8,437 nt of DNA. It comes from Pseudomonadota bacterium. GTDB lineage: Bacteria; Pseudomonadota; Alphaproteobacteria; Rhizobiales; Xanthobacteraceae. The notes beneath the pieces are model-generated. The model was not told the DNA's origin and ran no database searches. It was given only the letters and a program-made list of their open reading frames with translations. A program made the position numbers and the translations under genes. Below are positions 1 through 5,828 of the stretch, piece by piece (the stretch's first letter is position 1; each line of letters begins with the position of its first letter). The stretch spans positions 1-8,437 of the forward strand of contig JAEWBL010000704.1 of NCBI GenBank assembly GCA_023391175.1. Direction: 5' to 3'.

Positions 1-632
1 ATCACCACCGTCTCGCCCTCGGCGCCGAGGGCGGCGAGCAGCACGGCGGACTTCACCTGCGCGGAGGGAACCGGGGTCTCGTAGGTGATGGCTTTTGTCG
101 CGCTGCTGCCTTTCAGGGTGAGCGGCAGGCGGCCGCCCTCGGCCGAGGACACCACCTCGACCCCCATCTCACCGAGCGGGTCGAGCACGCGCTTCATGGG
201 CCTGCGGCGCAGGCTCGCATCCCCGTCGAAGCCGGCGATGACGTGCTGCCCGGCTACGGCGCCCATCATCAGCCGAACGCCGGTGCCGGAATTGCCGAAA
301 TCGAGTGGGGCGGCGGGGGAGGCAAGGCCCCGGCCGCCGGTGCCCGTCACTTCCCAGGCGCCTTCGCCGGTGCGGGTGACGCAGGCGCCCAGCGCGGCGC
401 AGGCCTTGGCGGTGTTCAGCACGTCCTCGCCTTCGAGCAGGCCGGTGATGAGGGTCGTGCCTTCCGCGAACAGGCCGAAGATCAGCGCGCGGTGCGAGAC
501 GGACTTGTCGCCCGGCACCCGCACCCGGCCGGAGAGGGCGGGAGAGCGACGCCCGGTGGCGGGGCGGGCCTCGCCCGTGCCGTGGCCGTGAGCTTCGGGA
601 GCGCCTGCGGTTGCGGGTTCGGGATGGGCCAT
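1..632 (-). CDS. aroA: 3-phosphoshikimate 1-carboxyvinyltransferase (EPSP synthase), N-terminal half, partial
   Basis: This enzyme transfers the enolpyruvyl group of PEP to shikimate-3-phosphate in the cytoplasmic shikimate pathway for aromatic amino acids. About 210 codons are visible and the C-terminal half runs off the left edge; the family is usually 430-450 residues. Seen: VPGDKSVSHRALI at residues 39-51, whose Lys43 corresponds to the conserved substrate-binding lysine; DFGNSGTGVRL at 111-121, the PEP-binding loop; then DGDASLRRRPMKRVLDPL and TPVPSAQVKSAVLLAAL, both typical of AroA. The start is ATG at 632, preceded by an AGGCAGGA purine stretch. The roughly 30 residues before the first motif are rich in Ala, Gly and Pro and look like a lineage-specific extension. 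It is transcribed away from the FYDLN gene. The motifs make the assignment near certain. Confidence 0.97.
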   Translation of the reverse strand, partial: MAHPEPATAGAPEAHGHGTGEARPATGRRSPALSGRVRVPGDKSVSHRALIFGLFAEGTTLITGLLEGEDVLNTAKACAALGACVTRTGEGAWEVTGTGGRGLASPAAPLDFGNSGTGVRLMMGAVAGQHVIAGFDGDASLRRRPMKRVLDPLGEMGVEVVSSAEGGRLPLTLKGSSATKAITYETPVPSAQVKSAVLLAALGAEGETVV

Positions 633-811
633 TCCTGCCTCGCTCGGGCGGTCTGCCGCCGGCCTCGGCCGGGGCGATCGCCGCATGTTCTGTGCCGGCC
701 GTCGTCTAGCACGCCGTCGCTTGCGGCGTCACGCTGTTGCGAGGCCATGATGATCTGCCCTTGACAGGGGGCGGGCGAAACGCCAATGGAGCACGCTCCT
801 TATACAGCTCC

Positions 812-817
812 GAGGAA
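812..817 (+). promoter_or_regulatory. Ribosome binding site deciding the FYDLN gene start
   Basis: GAGGAA lies 7 nt before the GTG at 825. The longer alternative, ATG at 786, has no comparable purine stretch, and the family normally begins with (M)AKPELGTKR. Both facts favour the GTG. Confidence 0.7.
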
Positions 818-824
818 CTTTGCC

Positions 825-1220
825 GTGGCGAAGCCCGAACTCGGCACCAAGCGCATCTGTCCGGTTACGGGGCGCAAGTTTTACGACCTCAACAAGGACC
901 CCATCGTGTCGCCGTTCACGGGGGAATCCTATCCGAGGTCCTATTTTGAACCCGCTGCCCGCGGTGCCAGCCGCGCCGAGCCGCGCGCTGCCGCTGTCGA
1001 GGAGGCGGACGGCGAGGAGGCCGAGGCCGAGGTCATCAGCCTCGAGGAAGCCGACGAGGAAGCTGCGGCCCCCTCCAAGGTGGCGGTCGGCGACGACGTG
1101 GATGTGGATGACGACATCGAGGCCGGTGACGACGACACGTTCCTCGAAGAAGACGAAGATGATGGGGACGACGTCTCCGATCTGATCGGTGAGGGCCTCG
1201 AAGACGACGAAGAGGCTTGA
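825..1220 (+). CDS. FYDLN-type acidic protein (TIGR02300-like family)
   Basis: A small protein (131 aa from the GTG start) of unknown biochemical function, typical of alphaproteobacteria. Residues 2-10 read AKPELGTKR and residues 19-23 are the FYDLN signature, continuing NKDPIVSPFTG. The C-terminal two thirds is extremely acidic, with long runs of Asp and Glu, and is probably disordered. Many relatives carry two CPxCG knuckles around FYDLN, suggesting a zinc ribbon. Here they read CPVTG (12-16) and SPFTG (29-33), so only Cys12 remains and zinc binding is unlikely; from memory this is common in the Hyphomicrobiales branch. The GTG at 825 is chosen over the ATG at 786 because of its GAGGAA site and because the family starts there. 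It is divergent from aroA and followed by a hairpin and tRNA-Ala, a neighbourhood I recall from related genomes. Family assignment is strong; the role is unknown. Confidence 0.9.
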   Translation: MAKPELGTKRICPVTGRKFYDLNKDPIVSPFTGESYPRSYFEPAARGASRAEPRAAAVEEADGEEAEAEVISLEEADEEAAAPSKVAVGDDVDVDDDIEAGDDDTFLEEDEDDGDDVSDLIGEGLEDDEEA

Positions 1221-1228
1221 TACCCGAC

Positions 1229-1250
1229 GCGGCCTGTGCTTTAAGGCCGC
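1229..1250 (+). terminator. Possible terminator after the FYDLN gene
   Basis: GCGGCCT (1229-1235) pairs perfectly with AGGCCGC (1244-1250) around an 8-nt loop, starting 9 nt after the stop codon. The downstream stretch (TCTCGCTCGG) has only a few T residues, so intrinsic termination would be weak; Rho assistance is possible. Confidence 0.5.
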
Positions 1251-1376
1251 TCTCGCTCGGCGGACGTGAGTCGCCGGGCACCCCGCCGCGGGACTTCCCG
1301 GCGCGCTAACTGGCTCTCCTGCCGAGGTTTTTCGACCTTGGTGTTCGAGCGGAAAGTGCGCAGCCCGCGGCCCGGT

Positions 1377-1452
<76 letters not shown>

Positions 1453-1458
1453 AATTTC

Positions 1459-1495
1459 CACCCGGCATGAACCACCGAATCGACTTCGCCGGGTG
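1459..1495 (+). terminator. Hairpin just downstream of tRNA-Ala, possible terminator
   Basis: CACCCGGC (1459-1466) pairs perfectly with GCCGGGTG (1488-1495) across a 21-nt loop, starting 7 nt after the tRNA CCA. A second copy of GCCGGGTG at 1510-1517 could pair with the same left arm. There is no T-tract, so a termination or 3'-processing role is only a suggestion. Confidence 0.3.
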
Positions 1496-1542
1496 ATTCC
1501 ACCCAGGTTGCCGGGTGCGGTTCAACACCAGAATTCCTAGGT

Positions 1543-1576
1543 TCAGGCGCGATTCGGTTCGAATCGGTCAGGCGCG
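1543..1576. repeat. Dyad framed by a 9-bp direct repeat
   Basis: TCAGGCGCG occurs at 1543-1551 and again at 1568-1576. Between and partly overlapping them is CGATTCG (1550-1556), GTT, CGAATCG (1560-1566), a perfect 7-bp inverted repeat. It could be an operator-type site or simply chance in GC-rich DNA. Confidence 0.4.
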
Positions 1577-1594
1577 TCCGCGGCGTCGGCTCCG

Positions 1595-1609
1595 GGTCCC
1601 TGAGGGACC
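1595..1609. repeat. 15-bp perfect dyad
   Basis: GGTCCCT (1595-1601) and AGGGACC (1603-1609) are inverted around one base. The centre is too short to form a hairpin, so if functional it would be a protein-binding site. It lies about 260 bp upstream of the first GGDEF start. Confidence 0.35.
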
Positions 1610-1858
1610 ACCAGGTCGTCCCCGCTTCCGCCGGCGCCCGCCCGCGATTCACCTCCCTCCCTGGAACGTCATCTTCCGGCCATCCCCCCGGGCATGAAGC
1701 AATCTTCAGCGCTGCAATTGTGGTGCCCGCTCCGGTTGTGATGCTGCCGCCGTGCCGCCCGTACGCCGGTTGCGGCCCGATTGCCGGCCTGCCAGCCTGC
1801 CGGAAAGTTATCCCCACCTTCGCCGCCGACCGGTTCCGCCCGCCCAGCGCCATCGATC

Positions 1859-1862
1859 GAGG
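1859..1862 (+). promoter_or_regulatory. Ribosome binding site deciding the first GGDEF gene start
   Basis: GAGG lies 8 nt before the GTG at 1871. The open frame extends upstream to a TTG at 1781, but the extra 30 residues are proline-rich and low in family resemblance, so the GTG is preferred. Confidence 0.55.
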
Positions 1863-1870
1863 TTCCGCCC

Positions 1871-2884
1871 GTGTGGACGCCCCCCGCCGCCCCAGCCAAC
1901 GAGGCCGAGCGCCTCAGCGTCCTTGCGACGTGTGGTCTCATGGATTCCGCGCCCGACGAGCGATTCGACCGTCTCACCCGGCTGGCGCGCCGGCTCTACG
2001 GGGCGGAGGTCGCCTTCCTCGGCTTCATCGACGCGACGCACCAGTGGCAGAAATCGCGCACGTCGGATCTCGTTCCCGAGAGCGTGCCCCGGCGCGAGAC
2101 CATCTGCAACGTGATCGTGGAGAGCGGCGCGCCGCTGGTGATCGGTGACATGCGGAGCGATTCGCGCCTCGCCGGCCATCCCATCGTGCCGCAGCTGGCC
2201 CTGCGCTTTTATGCGGGGGCGCCGCTGGTGGTGGCGCCGGAGCTGGTCATCGGCTCGCTGTGCGTGATGGCGCGCGAGCCAAGGGACCGGGCGGCGTTCG
2301 ACATCGGCCCGCTGCTTGATCTGGCGGCGGTCGCGGCGGACGAGGTGGAATTGCTGCGCCTCAATCTCGACCTCGCGCGCCAGTCGCAGGTGGATGCGCT
2401 CACCGGCCTGCCCAACCGGCGCAGCTTCGATGAGGCGATGGAGCGGGCGGTGCGGCGGGCGCAGCGCATCGCCGGCCCGCTGTCGCTGCTGGTGATCGAC
2501 ATCGATCACTTCAAGGTGGTGAACGACCTGTGGGGCCATCAGGCGGGGGATGCGGTGCTGGCCGCCATCGGCGGCGTGCTGTCGCGGCTGCCCGGCCGGG
2601 CTCAGGATCTGGCCGCGCGCTACGGCGGCGAGGAGTTCGCGGTGGTTCTGCCGGATACCGATGAGGCGGGCTGCGACGTGGTGGCCGAGGCGCTGCTGGC
2701 GGCCCTCAGGGCGGAGAACATTCCCCATCCCTCCGGCGGCCGCCTCACGGCGAGCATCGGCGGTGCCACCGCGCGGGGCGATGGGCTGGCCGGCCTGTTC
2801 GCGGCGGCCGATGCCGCGCTCTATGCGGCGAAGGCCGGCGGCCGCGACCTCTACCGTCGTGGTGCCGCCGGCGGACAGGCGTGA
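1871..2884 (+). CDS. GAF-GGDEF diguanylate cyclase (first copy)
   Basis: Predicted cytoplasmic enzyme (337 aa) that condenses two GTP into cyclic di-GMP under control of a GAF sensor domain. The GAF domain spans about residues 15-140: it opens with LSVLATCGLMDSAPDERFDRL, contains HQWQKS at 57-62 and RFYAGAPL at 112-119, and ends GSLCVMAR. A helical linker (148-172) leads to the GGDEF domain, which begins DALTGLPNRRSFDE. Metal and nucleotide positions D210, N218 and D219 are present, the A-site is GGEEF at 252-256, and an RxxD inhibitory site (R243-D246) sits exactly five residues upstream. The enzyme should therefore be active and product-inhibited. There is no signal peptide or membrane segment. 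In many GAF relatives the ICNVIV stretch (78-83) reads FCAHAI, so the ligand pocket may differ. It has a close paralog at 3865. GTG start chosen on the GAGG site. The GAF ligand is unknown. Confidence 0.93.
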   Translation: MWTPPAAPANEAERLSVLATCGLMDSAPDERFDRLTRLARRLYGAEVAFLGFIDATHQWQKSRTSDLVPESVPRRETICNVIVESGAPLVIGDMRSDSRLAGHPIVPQLALRFYAGAPLVVAPELVIGSLCVMAREPRDRAAFDIGPLLDLAAVAADEVELLRLNLDLARQSQVDALTGLPNRRSFDEAMERAVRRAQRIAGPLSLLVIDIDHFKVVNDLWGHQAGDAVLAAIGGVLSRLPGRAQDLAARYGGEEFAVVLPDTDEAGCDVVAEALLAALRAENIPHPSGGRLTASIGGATARGDGLAGLFAAADAALYAAKAGGRDLYRRGAAGGQA

Positions 2885-3266
2885 ACGTCGGTAGGGCTCG
2901 GTCGACCGCGGCTTCGGCGCCGAGGTTCTCGAACACCGTCGATTGTACCCATGACCATCGGCGTGCTGAACGGCTCGACGCGGCTGCTGCCGCATGTCGC
3001 GCACCAGCTCGCCTGCATGTCTGCCGGAGCCTTTGTCTTCGATGGAGGGCGGGTTGGCGGGGTGACGGTTGATGTGGCCATCCCACCGATGACGAGAAGC
3101 TGCCGCACCACTTTCGGGTGCGGGCCCATAGCCATGAAGCCGATGAAGGTAGCATCAAGCCGCAAGTTGATTCCGGTCATGACGGCTATAGTCGCGGATT
3201 CTACCCATTTCCCGGTGGTAGGGAGCGGAGGATTGTGCGGCCTGCTGCGATCAAGCCTCGCTATTG

Positions 3267-3293
3267 GGCGGCGTTGGCTTCATAATCGCCGCC
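3267..3293. repeat. Inverted repeat
   Basis: GGCGGCG (3267-3273) pairs with CGCCGCC (3287-3293) around a 13-nt loop, with partial extension of the stem by flanking TT/AA. There is no T-tract on either side long enough to call a terminator. Confidence 0.4.
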
Positions 3294-3318
3294 AAATTGG
3301 AATGGATTGTTCTGCAGT

Positions 3319-3348
3319 CGCGAGGTTGTGCATGCTACACAACTCGCG
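3319..3348. promoter_or_regulatory. Long dyad, possible operator
   Basis: CGCGA-G-GTTGTG (3319-3330) and CACAAC-TCGCG (3338-3348) form an 11-bp inverted repeat with one bulged G, around CATGCTA. The inner core is GTTGTG-7-CACAAC. A further half-site, CACAACT, recurs at 3357-3363, 19 nt after the first at 3338. This looks like a dimeric regulator site, but no regulator can be named, and the distance to the next gene start (over 500 bp) is large. Confidence 0.4.
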
Positions 3349-3445
3349 TTACGGCGCACAACTTGGCTCGCAGCCTTACGGGTTACACGTCCGGTGTTGC
3401 GAAGCCTTCCATATCCCGTGCCAAGCCCTGACCGGCACGGGGTGG

Positions 3446-3482
3446 CGGACCGGGGGAGCCAGAAATGGTGTCTCCCGGTCCG
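3446..3482 (+). terminator. Strong hairpin, possible terminator or structured RNA
   Basis: CGGACCGGGGGA (3446-3457) pairs with TCTCCCGGTCCG (3471-3482) over 12 bp with a single G-T pair, around a 13-nt loop, followed by TTCTAG. It is the most stable-looking stem in the spacer. The T-tract is short, and the transcript it would end is unclear because the nearest upstream gene stops about 560 bp earlier. Confidence 0.4.
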
Positions 3483-3709
3483 TTCTAGAGCCGCACTGAT
3501 CTGAGCGCATCGCCATCGGATCGGATAACGCGTTCTGGCAGTTGGAGCGCGATCTGCGATCAGGTTCTTGCGTTTTATGGATCGCGCGCGCGGCGAGCCT
3601 GCAAGGATATCTCCAAAAATCCAATCCGTTGAGGCCGCAAGGCTGCGCACGCGACGGGCCGGCAGGCCCGGACCTTGCCGTCTGCAAGGGCTGCGATGGG
3701 CAGGTCACT

Positions 3710-3730
3710 CCGATTTGGTAATCAAATCGG
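3710..3730. promoter_or_regulatory. Perfect dyad upstream of the second GGDEF gene
   Basis: CCGATTTG (3710-3717), GTAAT, CAAATCGG (3723-3730) is a perfect 8-bp inverted repeat with a 5-bp centre in AT-richer DNA, about 135 bp before the second GGDEF start. Position and symmetry suit an operator for that gene; no regulator is identified. Confidence 0.4.
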
Positions 3731-3854
3731 TCTCAATCCAGTTCCTCTTCAGATTGCCCACACCTCTTTCACGACATAAAGGTTGCGTGCCGCTGGGCCG
3801 ACAATACATCGGTAAATAACTGACGCCGACGGCAAGCTCCAACTGTGACATGAT

Positions 3855-3859
3855 GGAGG
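3855..3859 (+). promoter_or_regulatory. Ribosome binding site deciding the second GGDEF gene start
   Basis: GGAGG lies 5 nt before the ATG at 3865. In-frame ATGs at 3850 and 3853 lie upstream of this site and lack one of their own, so 3865 is preferred. Confidence 0.75.
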
Positions 3860-3864
3860 CAGAG

Positions 3865-4956
3865 ATGTACGTTGTCGTCGATGAGCGTCCAGCTGTCTCA
3901 GATCGAGATCTTTCGGCTCTATCCGGCGAGATATTCTCTTCCCGGAGCTTCCCTATCGGGACGTTCAAGACGCAGATCTCCTGTTCTGTCCTTTCGGCGA
4001 GCGGTCATCTGGCGAGCTGCGTTCCGGATTGTGACCTTGAGCAGCGCTTCGACCGGCTGACCCGGTTGGCGTGTCGGCTTTATGAGGCCGACGTGGCGAT
4101 TCTCAGCCTCGTGGACGAGCGCCATCAGTGCCAGAATTCGCTCACGCCCAGCCACGTGAGGCTCAGCAGGGCGCAGCGCGACATGATCTGCAACGCGGTC
4201 GTGGCAAGTGGCGCACCCCTGGTGGTCGGCGACATGACGTCCGCGCGCCCTGCCGGCCATTCCGTCGTGCCCCAGGAGGATATGAGCTTCTGCGCCTGCG
4301 TACCGCTGCGGGTCGCACCTGATCTGGTCATCGGGTCGCTGTGCGTGATGGCGCGGGGGGCGAGGGATGTGGCGGCGGTCGACCTCGGACCGCTGCTCGA
4401 TCTGGCGGCGGTCGCGGCGGATGAGGTGGAGCTTTTGCGCCTCAACCTGGATCTCGCGCGCAAGTCGCAAGTGGATGCGCTCACCGGCCTTCCCAACCGC
4501 CGCAGTTTCGATGAGGCTTTGGACCGCGCAGTCCGCCGCGCGGAGCGCCTTTGCAGCCCGTTGTCGCTGCTGGTGGTCGACATCGACCGCTTCAAGGTGG
4601 TGAACGACGTGTGGGGTCATCAGGCCGGGGATGCGGTGCTGGCGGCGGTCGGTGGTGTGCTGGCGCAGCAACCGCGCCGGCCGCTGGACATGGTCGCACG
4701 CTATGGCGGCGAAGAATTCGCGCTGATCCTGCCCGAGACCGACGAAGCCGGCTGCGACGCGCTGGCCGCTTCACTGTTGAAGGCGTTGCGCCACGCCAGT
4801 ATCCCGCACCCCTCCGGCATTGCCGTCACTGCGAGCATCGGTGGGGCCACCGCGCGGGGCAGGGACCTTGGGGGCGTGTTCGCGTCGGCGGATATGGCCC
4901 TCTACCAGGCGAAGGCATGCGGCCGGGACCACTACCGCCGTTGCGCCGTCGCCTGA
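3865..4956 (+). CDS. GAF-GGDEF diguanylate cyclase (second copy, cysteine-enriched GAF)
   Basis: Predicted cytoplasmic cyclic di-GMP synthase (363 aa), paralogous to the gene at 1871. Residues 1-37 are an extension absent from the first copy. The GAF-like domain spans about 42-169, the linker 177-201 and the GGDEF domain from 204 (DALTGLPNRRSFDE). D239, N247 and D248 are present, the A-site GGEEF is at 281-285, and the RxxD inhibitory site is R272-D275, five residues upstream, so catalysis and feedback should be intact. Hand alignment gives 81/93 identities over the linker and first part of GGDEF, but only about 69/113 over the GAF domain. Several GAF positions conserved in the first copy are cysteine here (Arg to Cys70, Trp to Cys89, Tyr to Cys143, Gly to Cys145). 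The GAF domain may therefore be drifting, or sensing a different signal such as redox state or a metal (speculative). It converges with the gene ending at 5013, with 56 bp between them. Confidence 0.92.
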   Translation: MYVVVDERPAVSDRDLSALSGEIFSSRSFPIGTFKTQISCSVLSASGHLASCVPDCDLEQRFDRLTRLACRLYEADVAILSLVDERHQCQNSLTPSHVRLSRAQRDMICNAVVASGAPLVVGDMTSARPAGHSVVPQEDMSFCACVPLRVAPDLVIGSLCVMARGARDVAAVDLGPLLDLAAVAADEVELLRLNLDLARKSQVDALTGLPNRRSFDEALDRAVRRAERLCSPLSLLVVDIDRFKVVNDVWGHQAGDAVLAAVGGVLAQQPRRPLDMVARYGGEEFALILPETDEAGCDALAASLLKALRHASIPHPSGIAVTASIGGATARGRDLGGVFASADMALYQAKACGRDHYRRCAVA

Positions 4957-5012
4957 CCCGGTTCGCGCCCGTCGGTCCGGCGTCAGCGTCTTTCCGGTCC
5001 ATGGCGGCCATA

Positions 5013-5828
5013 TCAGTCGAGCTTGATGCCGAAGCGGTCGGCCTGGCGCTGCACGAAGGCCTCCATGCGGGCGCGGCCCTCATCGGTCAGCACCACCAGG
5101 ATGCGCCGCCGGTCGCGGCCGTCGGGCACGCGCTTCACGAGGCCGGCCTCTTCCAGATCGTCGATGCGGCGCAGCGCCGTGGTGGTGGGCGCGCCGGAGG
5201 CGATGCACAGGCTGGTGACGGAGATGGGCCGGGCACTCGCCTCGGCCACGGCGAGGTCGAGCATCATCTCCCACGCCGGATCGGAGAACAGGCCGGCCTG
5301 GAAAATGGCGTCGCGGTCCGCCCGGGCGGCGACGAGGGCCTTCAGATAATTGGGCCGGGCGATATGGCCGGGCGGGTCGTCCTCGGCGTTGGCGGCCAGC
5401 GCCTCATCCTCCACCAGCGCCAGCGCGCGATGGATGGCATGGGCCACCTCTTCGGCGAGGAGCGGCTTCTGCAGGAAATCCACCGCCTGGAGGCGCAGCG
5501 CGCCCACTGCGCGATCGAGGGACGCATGGCCGGTGATGACGATGGCGGCCATGGGATGCTTGCGCCGCCGCACCGAGAGCTTCTGGAGCAGTTCGATGCC
5601 GTCGATGCGCGGCATCTGCAGGTCGGTCACGATCACCCTGAGGGGATCGTTGCGCTGCACGAGGTCCAGGGCTTCCACGGCCGTGGTGGCGGTGAGAGAG
5701 GGAATCCCGAGCATCGAGAGGCCGTCGCGCAACTCTTCCAGCACGTCCGGGTCGTCATCGACCAGCAGGACCTGCGGCTCAGCCGTCGCGGTCTCGCCTC
5801 GTCCTTCGCTGGGGCGGTCATTGCGCAT
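5013..5828 (-). CDS. Response regulator: receiver plus MarR-like winged-helix output
   Basis: A 271-aa two-component response regulator. The receiver domain (about 19-135) has the acidic pair D24/D25, phospho-acceptor D69 in VTDLQMP, T99 in VITGHAS and K121 in FLQKPL, so phosphorylation should work normally. A linker follows, then from about 190 a helical segment and winged helix: PISVTSLCIASGAPTTTALRR with LEEAGLVKRVPDGRDRR resembles the recognition helix and wing of MarR-type regulators. This output is uncommon next to OmpR, NarL or NtrC types. The start is ATG at 5828, which overlaps the stop of the upstream REC-EAL gene by 11 nt, so the two are probably co-transcribed and translationally coupled. 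A longer in-frame start at 5885 lies inside that gene and is less likely. Targets are unknown; its own cluster is a plausible one. Confidence 0.88.
   Translation of the reverse strand: MRNDRPSEGRGETATAEPQVLLVDDDPDVLEELRDGLSMLGIPSLTATTAVEALDLVQRNDPLRVIVTDLQMPRIDGIELLQKLSVRRRKHPMAAIVITGHASLDRAVGALRLQAVDFLQKPLLAEEVAHAIHRALALVEDEALAANAEDDPPGHIARPNYLKALVAARADRDAIFQAGLFSDPAWEMMLDLAVAEASARPISVTSLCIASGAPTTTALRRIDDLEEAGLVKRVPDGRDRRRILVVLTDEGRARMEAFVQRQADRFGIKLD

Larger units (their letters stand above)
1496..1870. other. Gene-free stretch between tRNA-Ala and the first GGDEF gene
   Basis: I see no coding sequence here on either strand that resembles a known family. Open frames across it are unsupported, and the minus-strand one runs antisense through the tRNA. 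It presumably holds the promoter of the first GGDEF gene, but no clear -35/-10 pair was found. It contains two short dyads, listed separately at 1543-1576 and 1595-1609. Confidence 0.6.
2885..3864. other. Spacer between the two GGDEF genes; no recognisable gene, several inverted repeats
   Basis: Open frames exist on both strands (for example plus 2951-3499 and minus 3180-2851 and 3650-3261), but none has a convincing ribosome binding site, consistent codon use along its length, or any motif I recognise. Composition falls towards the right end: 3721-3840 is 61/120 G+C by hand count, against about 65-73% in samples of the flanking gene. I found no transposase motif, target-site duplication or tRNA fragment. 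The stretch contains hairpins or dyads at 3267-3293, 3319-3348, 3446-3482 and 3710-3730. It presumably includes the promoter of the second GGDEF gene. A decayed gene or an unidentified small ORF cannot be excluded. Confidence 0.5.

Noticed and set aside
761..766. TTGACA, a perfect -35 hexamer upstream of the FYDLN gene
   Set aside because: No reasonable -10 lies 16-19 bp downstream. The nearest, TATACA at 801, is 34 bp away and would start transcription at the ribosome binding site.
1808..1816. TTATCCCCA, one mismatch from a DnaA box
   Set aside because: A single isolated match, with no AT-rich unwinding region or further boxes; not evidence of an origin.
1808..3004. 398-codon minus-strand open frame opposite the first cyclase
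   Set aside because: It is the shadow of a clear GAF-GGDEF gene in high-GC DNA; its Arg/His-rich product has no family features.
2951..3499. 182-codon plus-strand frame in the spacer
   Set aside because: The first 25 codons have high third-position GC, but this fades later, there is no ribosome binding site, and no motif is recognised. A minus-strand frame in the same register is equally open, so it is not called as a gene.
3261..3650. 129-codon minus-strand frame in the spacer ending GGDYEANAAQ
   Set aside because: The C-terminus looks protein-like, but the remainder has no recognisable motif and no start signal. A decayed gene is possible but unsupported.
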